A DNA stretch of 64,000 nucleotides from Actinomadura rudentiformis. GTDB taxonomy: Bacteria; Actinomycetota; Actinomycetes; Streptosporangiales; Streptosporangiaceae. The translations under genes and the position numbers were made by a program. The DNA lies in assembly GCF_008923185.1 (NCBI RefSeq), contig NZ_WBMT01000014.1, forward strand, positions 186,001 through 250,000, in the 5' to 3' direction. The notes under the pieces were generated by a model. It searched no databases. It had not been told where the DNA came from and was given only the letters and a program-made list of their open reading frames with translations. Shown here piece after piece: positions 57,911 to 64,000 of this stretch (its first letter is position 1; every line of letters begins with the position of its first letter).

Positions 57911-57955
57911 CACTGCGATCTGACACTGCAGCCTGACACTGCGGCCTGACATGGA
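57907..57955 (+). repeat. 13-nt tandem repeat over a kinase stop codon
   Basis: Copies of CTGACACTGCxGC start at 57907, 57920, 57933 and 57946, an exact 13-nt period; the last copy is incomplete (CTGACATGG). The first TGA is the stop of the first kinase. Because 13 is 1 mod 3 the four TGAs cover all three frames. Confidence 0.9.
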
Positions 57956-58041
57956 CCAGTCAGAGATCATTATCTGCAAACCTGGCGGGCGGGATCCGCG
58001 TCAGACAGTCGGCGGATCACTGACGGGCAGGGAGCACGGCG

Positions 58042-59661
58042 TTGACTGACTGGCAGGTCTCGGGGTTCGAGGAAGTGCGGGAGCTGGGCCGGGGCGCCCA
58101 GGGCAGGGTGGTGCTCGCCCGGCATGCCGAGCGGGGCACGCCGGTAGCGATCAAGTACCTGCCCGCCGACGCCGACCCGGAGGCCCAGCGAAGGCTCCGG
58201 CACGAGGCGCGCATGCTCGGGCAGGTCGACAACCCCCATGTCGCCCGCCTCTACCGGCTGGTCGAGACGGACGAGGGCGTCGCGATCATCATGGAGGCCG
58301 TCGAGGGCGTCCCGTTCAAGACGATCCTGGAGCGGTACGGGACGCTGGAGCCGGAGGCGGCGCTGACCGTCCTCAAGGGCTCGCTGCTGGGCCTCGCCGC
58401 CGCCCACACGGCGGGCGTCGTCCATCGCGACTACAAGCCCGCGAACGTCGTCGTGCCGGCCGACGGGCGGAGCAAGCTCATCGACTTCGGGATCGCCACG
58501 CCCGAGGGCGCGTCGTCGTCCGCGGGCACGCCGCTCTACATGGCGCCCGAGCAGTGGCGGGGCGGGCCGGCGTCCCCGGCGACCGACGTCTACGCGGCCA
58601 CCTGCGTCTTCTTCGAATGCGTCACCGGCCGCCGCCCGTACGAGGGCGGCAACCAGGCCGCGCTCATGAACGGGCACGTCAACAAGCCCATCCCGCTGGA
58701 GGATCTCCCGACGGCGCTGCGGCCGCTCGTCGCGAAGGGCATGGCCAAGGAACCGGATGAACGCCCCGCGAGTGCGGCCGTCTTCGTCGGAGAGCTCGAA
58801 GAGGTCGCCCGCGCCACGTACGGCCCGGACTGGGAGTCACGCGGCGTCCGTGTCCTCACCGGCACGGCCATCGCGCTCGCCGCGCTCTTCCCGCTCGCCG
58901 CGGCCGGGCTCGCACCGGGCGCGTCCGTCGCGGCCGGGGCAGCCGGGGCCGGCGCCTCCACCGCGGGCTCCACCGGAGTGCTCACCGCGCTCGGCACCAA
59001 GACCACCGTCGCCATCGCCGGAACGGCCGTCGTCGGCGCCACCGCGGGCGGCGTCGGCGTCTACCAGGCCGGTAGAGGCGAGCCGGCGCCCAAGGAGACG
59101 GCCGCCAGCTCGTCTCCGGCAGCGCCACCCGGTGTCCCAATCACGTTGGGCAGGTTCCGCCTGTCCGTGCCCCAGGGCTGGAAGGTCCAGCGCCTCGGCG
59201 AGAAGGGCGGCAGCTACCGGGTCGACGTGCCGGGCCGCTGCCCGGCCAACGCCTGGTATCCGGACATGAGGAAGACCTACTACAACTCGGGTTGCCCGAG
59301 CTTCGCCGTGCTGGACGAGGACCAGATGCTCTGGACGCAGGAGGTACAGGAGGCGAGATACCGGCAGGGCAAAGGCTTCCACCCCGCGAACGACCCGGGC
59401 GGCGTATGCCCGCCCAAGCCCGCCACTTACCGGATGCGCACTCCCGACCGGCTCATGAAGAAGGGACTGGCACAGGTCGGCAGCCGCAAGGCTGAGTACT
59501 ACGAGTGGCGCTTCTACTGCCTGGCCCAGGACGTCAACCTCCCCCGGAGGGACCCGTTCATCCAGAAGACCTGGTTCTTCCCGCAGTCGAAGATCCTGAT
59601 CGTGGACGAGTGGAACATCCCGGGCCTGGAGAAGATCCTCGCCGGAGCCACCTGGCTCTAG
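58042..59661 (+). CDS. Membrane Ser/Thr protein kinase with Cys4 outer domain (paralogue 2)
   Basis: The 539-residue protein is closely similar to the preceding kinase along its whole length, with long shared blocks such as EGVAIIMEAVEGVPFKTILE and RGGPASPATDVYAA. It has Lys38, HRDYKPANVV, DFGIAT and GTPLYMAPEQW, then an Ala-rich membrane region and an outer domain with four cysteines (GRCPAN, SGCPSF, GVCPPK, YCLAQ) at matching places. The TTG start at 58042 has GGGAG upstream and aligns with the paralogue. The pair arose by tandem duplication; the outer domains have diverged more than the kinase domains. Confidence 0.9.
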   Translation: MTDWQVSGFEEVRELGRGAQGRVVLARHAERGTPVAIKYLPADADPEAQRRLRHEARMLGQVDNPHVARLYRLVETDEGVAIIMEAVEGVPFKTILERYGTLEPEAALTVLKGSLLGLAAAHTAGVVHRDYKPANVVVPADGRSKLIDFGIATPEGASSSAGTPLYMAPEQWRGGPASPATDVYAATCVFFECVTGRRPYEGGNQAALMNGHVNKPIPLEDLPTALRPLVAKGMAKEPDERPASAAVFVGELEEVARATYGPDWESRGVRVLTGTAIALAALFPLAAAGLAPGASVAAGAAGAGASTAGSTGVLTALGTKTTVAIAGTAVVGATAGGVGVYQAGRGEPAPKETAASSSPAAPPGVPITLGRFRLSVPQGWKVQRLGEKGGSYRVDVPGRCPANAWYPDMRKTYYNSGCPSFAVLDEDQMLWTQEVQEARYRQGKGFHPANDPGGVCPPKPATYRMRTPDRLMKKGLAQVGSRKAEYYEWRFYCLAQDVNLPRRDPFIQKTWFFPQSKILIVDEWNIPGLEKILAGATWL

Positions 59662-59716
59662 CCCGTCCTGGTTTTTCAGCCGGTCCTGGTTCCGGTCCGT
59701 CCTGGTTCTAGTCGGT
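59651..59716. repeat. Imperfect 16-nt tandem repeat between convergent stop codons
   Basis: Four units starting CCTGG at 59651, 59667, 59685 and 59701 (period 16, 18, 16). Unit 1 contains CTCTAG, the stop of the kinase gene; unit 4 contains TTCTAG, whose CTA is the stop of the convergent ABC ATPase gene. CTAG can stop genes on both strands. Confidence 0.8.
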
Positions 59717-60547
59717 GAGGCCGAGCTTCTTGGCCTCCTCGGTCAGTTCCTTGCCCGCGGTGACGCCCTGCAGCTCGTGGGCGAGCTCTTCGAGTTCGGA
59801 GCCGCCCGCCATGAGGGCGGTGAGCTCGTCCAGGGTGATGTCGCCCTTGCTGTGGTAGCCGATGCTGCGGCCGCGTTTGAGGAGCAGGAAGCGGTCGCCG
59901 ACCGGGTAGGCGTGGTGCGGGTTGTGGGTGATGAAGATGACGCCGAGCCCGCGTTCGCGCGCCTGGACGATGTAGCGGAGGACGACGCCCGCCTGCTTGA
60001 CGCCGAGGGCGGCGGTGGGCTCGTCCAGCACGAGCACCTTGGCGCCGAAGTAGACGGCGCGGGCGATCGCGACGCACTGGCGTTCGCCGCCCGAGAGAGT
60101 GCCGATGGGCTGGTCGACGTCGCGCAGGTCGATGCCCATGGCGAGGAGTTCGCTCTTGGTCGTCCTGCGCATGAACTCGATGTCCATGAGCCCGAACGTC
60201 TTGCGCTTCTCCGAGCCGAGGAAGAAGTTGCGCCATACGGGCATGAGCGGGACGACGGCGAGGTCCTGGTAGACCGTGGCGATGCCGCGGTCGAGCGCCT
60301 CCCGGGGCGAGGCGAAGGACACCGCCTCGCCCTCGACCTGGTACGTGCCGGTGTCGTGGCGGTGCAGACCCGCCACGATCTTGATGAGGGTGGACTTGCC
60401 GGCGCCGTTGTCGCCGAGCACGCAGGTGACCTCGCCGGGCGAGACCTCCAGGGACACCTCGCGCAGGGCGATGATGTTGCCGTAGTTCTTGCCGACCTCG
60501 TCGAGCCGGACCAGCGGCCGTGCCGTTTCGATCTTCTCGGTCGTCAT
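59708..60547 (-). CDS. Sugar/inositol ABC transporter ATP-binding protein
   Basis: The 279-residue single-domain ABC ATPase of the CUT2 type has Walker A GDNGAGKSTLIK, signature TLSGGERQCVAI, Walker B VLVLDEPTAALG and H-loop FITHN. It resembles the FrcA-like ATPase at 4.6 kb. The ATG at 60547 overlaps the permease stop by 4 bp. It is the last gene of a minus-strand operon iolD-SBP-permease-ATPase, so inositol or a related polyol is the likely cargo. Confidence 0.88.
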   Translation of the reverse strand: MTTEKIETARPLVRLDEVGKNYGNIIALREVSLEVSPGEVTCVLGDNGAGKSTLIKIVAGLHRHDTGTYQVEGEAVSFASPREALDRGIATVYQDLAVVPLMPVWRNFFLGSEKRKTFGLMDIEFMRRTTKSELLAMGIDLRDVDQPIGTLSGGERQCVAIARAVYFGAKVLVLDEPTAALGVKQAGVVLRYIVQARERGLGVIFITHNPHHAYPVGDRFLLLKRGRSIGYHSKGDITLDELTALMAGGSELEELAHELQGVTAGKELTEEAKKLGLTD

Positions 60548-61596
60548 CCCGACTGCTCCACTCGGCGGCGCACGATGAGGTTGACGACGGTGGCGATGAG
60601 CAACATCGCGCCGAGGAAGAACTTGAACCAGTCGGGGTTCCACTCGGCGTACACGATGCCCTTGTTGACCATGCCGAAGATGAACGCGCCGATGGCGGCG
60701 CCGATCGCCGATCCGTAGCCTCCGGTCAGCAGGCAGCCGCCGATCACCGCGCAGATGATGAAGAAGAACTCGTTGCCGACGCCCTCGCCGGACTGCACCG
60801 AGGCGAACGCGAACAGCAGGTGCATCCCGGAGAACCAGGCGCAGAACGCGACCCCCATGAAGAGGCCGATCTTGGTCCGGGTGACCGGGACGCCGACCGC
60901 CCGGGCGCTGGCGGCGGCGCCGCCGGACGCGAAGATCCAGTTGCCCGTGCGGGTGCGCAGCAGGATCCAGGTCGCCACCGCGACGAACAGCAACCACCAG
61001 AAGACCGTGATGTTGACGTTGACGCCACCGATCACCACGTCGGACGCGAACACGCTCCGCGCCGTGGCGAACCCGTCCATGTCGCGGATCGAGTCGCTGG
61101 CGACGTTGCCGGTGACGGCCTTGGTGACGCCGAGGTTGGCGCCGGCCAGCATGAAGAACGTCGCCAGCGTGATGATGAAGCTGGGCAGCCCGGTCTTGAC
61201 GTAGAGCAGCCCGTTCAGGAACCCCAGCGCGAGCGTGAGGACGAGCGAGATCACCACGCCCGCCCACACGTTCAGCGTGAGCTGGTAGCTGAACAGCGCG
61301 GCGATCAGCGCCGACGTCGTCACCATCACCCCGGCCGACAGGTCGAACTCGCCGCCGATCATCAGCAGCGAGACGCCGACCGCCATGATGCCGAACGTGG
61401 AACCCGCGTACAGCACCGTCGAGAACGAGCTGGCCTGCAGGAACGCGTCCGCGACGACGGAGAAGAACACGAACACCGCCACCGCGCCGATCAGTGCGCC
61501 GAGTTCCGGGCGTCCCAGCAGCCGCCGCAGTGGCGACCGCCGGGTGACCCGTTCGTCGGCCGCGACCCGCGGCGGCTGGACGACTGCCTGACCCAT
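60544..61596 (-). CDS. Sugar/inositol ABC transporter permease
   Basis: The 350-residue polytopic permease of the RbsC/XylH-like family has LLMIGGEFDLSAGVMVTTSA, GLPSFIITLATFFMLAGANL and VIGGCLLTGGYGSAIGAAIG. An extra loop (about residues 145-175, GNVASDSIRDMDGFATARS) separates two helices. The ATG at 61596 shares a base with the stop of the SBP gene (TGATG). Confidence 0.9.
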   Translation of the reverse strand: MGQAVVQPPRVAADERVTRRSPLRRLLGRPELGALIGAVAVFVFFSVVADAFLQASSFSTVLYAGSTFGIMAVGVSLLMIGGEFDLSAGVMVTTSALIAALFSYQLTLNVWAGVVISLVLTLALGFLNGLLYVKTGLPSFIITLATFFMLAGANLGVTKAVTGNVASDSIRDMDGFATARSVFASDVVIGGVNVNITVFWWLLFVAVATWILLRTRTGNWIFASGGAAASARAVGVPVTRTKIGLFMGVAFCAWFSGMHLLFAFASVQSGEGVGNEFFFIICAVIGGCLLTGGYGSAIGAAIGAFIFGMVNKGIVYAEWNPDWFKFFLGAMLLIATVVNLIVRRRVEQSG

Positions 61597-62585
61597 CAGC
61601 GCGTGCCCTGGTTGGCGAACTGCTCGATCGAGGCCGCGGTGTCCTTGGTGACGATGGCCGGTCCGGTCAGCACCGGCCGCCCGCCGCCGAGGATGTTGCC
61701 GTTGTTCTTGAGCAGCCAGATTCCGTCCACCGCCTCGTACCCCTGCAGGTAGGGCTGCTGGTCGACGGCGAACTGGATGGTGCCCGACTTGAGGGAGGCG
61801 ACCAGCTCCTTGTTCATGTCGAACGTGGCGATCTTGGCCTGGCTGCCCGCCTCCTTGGCGGAGTCGACGGCGGTGGCGGCGATCGCGGCGTTCAGGGTCA
61901 GGATGCCGTCGATGGACTTGTCGGCCTGCAGCTTGGCGGTGATGGACGACTTGACCTGCGGCATGTTGGTGCCCTGCACGAAGAGGTTCTGCATCGAGCC
62001 GCCGAAGGTCTTCTTGGCACCGGCGCAGCGGTCCTCCAGTCCGACGTTGCCCTGCTCGTGGATGACGCACAGCGCCTTCTTCGCATTGGACTTGGCGAGC
62101 TCGCGCCCGGCGGCCTCGCCCGCCACGGTCTCGTCCTGCCCGAAGTGCGCGACCGCGCCGTACTGCGCGGACACGTCGGCGCCCGAGTTGATCGACACGA
62201 CCGGGATCTTGGCCGCGGTGGCGCGCGCGACGACGTCCTTCAGCGCGTCCGGCTTGGCGAAGGTGACGATGATGCCGTCCACCTTCTTGTCGATGGCCGC
62301 CTGGACGAGCTGCGCCTGCTTGCCGCCGTCCGGGTCGGCCGAGTAGAGGAACTCCACGTTGTCCTTGGCGGCGGCCGCCTTGGCGCCCTTCTGGACGATG
62401 TCCCAGAACGTGTCGCCCGGTCCGGAGTGCGTGACCATGGCGACCTTGAGCCTCGGCCCGGCACCGCCCACGCCCGGCGTCTTCTCTGCCTCTTTGCCGC
62501 CCGACTCACTGCACGCGGTGAGCGCCAGGGACAGCACGCCCGCCACCGCCAGGGCCGTCAGGCCGGACCTCCGTATGCGCTTCAT
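61596..62585 (-). CDS. Sugar/inositol ABC transporter substrate-binding lipoprotein
   Basis: The 329-residue lipoprotein has the lipobox LALTAC (Cys about residue 25) and a type-I periplasmic binding fold (VAMVTHSGPGDTFWDIVQKG, VDGIIVTFAKPDALKDVV, DGILTLNAAIAATAVDSA). The ATG at 62585 follows GGAGAACG. It is downstream of iolD by 54 bp on the same strand, which suggests myo-inositol or a related cyclitol as ligand. Confidence 0.88.
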   Translation of the reverse strand: MKRIRRSGLTALAVAGVLSLALTACSESGGKEAEKTPGVGGAGPRLKVAMVTHSGPGDTFWDIVQKGAKAAAAKDNVEFLYSADPDGGKQAQLVQAAIDKKVDGIIVTFAKPDALKDVVARATAAKIPVVSINSGADVSAQYGAVAHFGQDETVAGEAAGRELAKSNAKKALCVIHEQGNVGLEDRCAGAKKTFGGSMQNLFVQGTNMPQVKSSITAKLQADKSIDGILTLNAAIAATAVDSAKEAGSQAKIATFDMNKELVASLKSGTIQFAVDQQPYLQGYEAVDGIWLLKNNGNILGGGRPVLTGPAIVTKDTAASIEQFANQGTR

Positions 62586-62639
62586 TGGGCGTTCTCCGTT
62601 CTCCCCGAGTGGGGTGGGCTAGGAAAAAGCGAAGAAAGG

Positions 62640-64000
<1,361 letters not shown>

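Overview
This 64-kb window comes from the chromosome of a very GC-rich actinomycete. The evidence is strong G/C bias at third codon positions, many GTG/TTG starts, dense 4-bp start/stop overlaps, a mycothiol-type Rv2466c-like thioredoxin-fold protein, a SigB/SigF-type sigma factor, a DUF574-type SAM methyltransferase, a 13E12-type HNH gene and a LAL-type LuxR regulator. A Streptosporangiales-like soil actinomycete fits, but the genus cannot be set from sequence reading alone. No rRNA, tRNA or CRISPR was recognised.

Layout. 1-1.3 kb: a membrane methyltransferase fused to a DCC-type redox domain. 1.4-6.3 kb: a LacI regulator, a tandem palindromic operator and an frcBCAK-type sugar (probably fructose) ABC/kinase operon. 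6.3-14 kb: alpha/beta hydrolase/TetR pair with a 32-bp operator, a bacterioferritin-like protein, a LysR regulator, mannose-6-phosphate isomerase, a stress-type sigma factor, a class IV PLP enzyme, a small HEAT protein and a VanZ-like protein. 14-21.9 kb: a LysR regulator divergent from a six-gene operon livF-livG-acyl-CoA synthetase-livH-livM-livK, which suggests uptake and CoA activation of a carboxylate. 21.8-26 kb: a LAL regulator, a SAM methyltransferase and a PH-domain protein. 26.2-30.2 kb: an accessory island of decayed transposases (IS110, NF041680-like, IS5), a frameshifted small gene and an HNH endonuclease. 30.2-38.9 kb: purC, sbcCD, a split RibD-like reductase/deaminase pair, an Rv2466c-like protein and an aldehyde dehydrogenase. 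38.9-47 kb: a signalling block with a response regulator, a giant multi-HAMP hybrid histidine kinase and a SpoIIE-type phosphatase.

47.1-52.7 kb is the most unusual part. It is a translationally coupled four-gene operon with a MukB/JetC-like SMC ATPase as last gene, preceded by a candidate kleisin and two small winged-helix (KITE-like) proteins. It resembles MukBEF/Wadjet in architecture, but no JetD-type nuclease is visible. It is followed by a Uma2 remnant, a 1,108-residue HEAT-like protein and two tandem paralogous membrane Ser/Thr kinases with four-cysteine outer domains. 59.7-64 kb: a minus-strand ABC sugar transporter behind an iolD homologue, probably for inositol.

A cross-cutting feature is short tandem duplications (13-36 nt) sitting on gene ends. 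At two convergent pairs they appear to have pulled apart stop codons that once overlapped.
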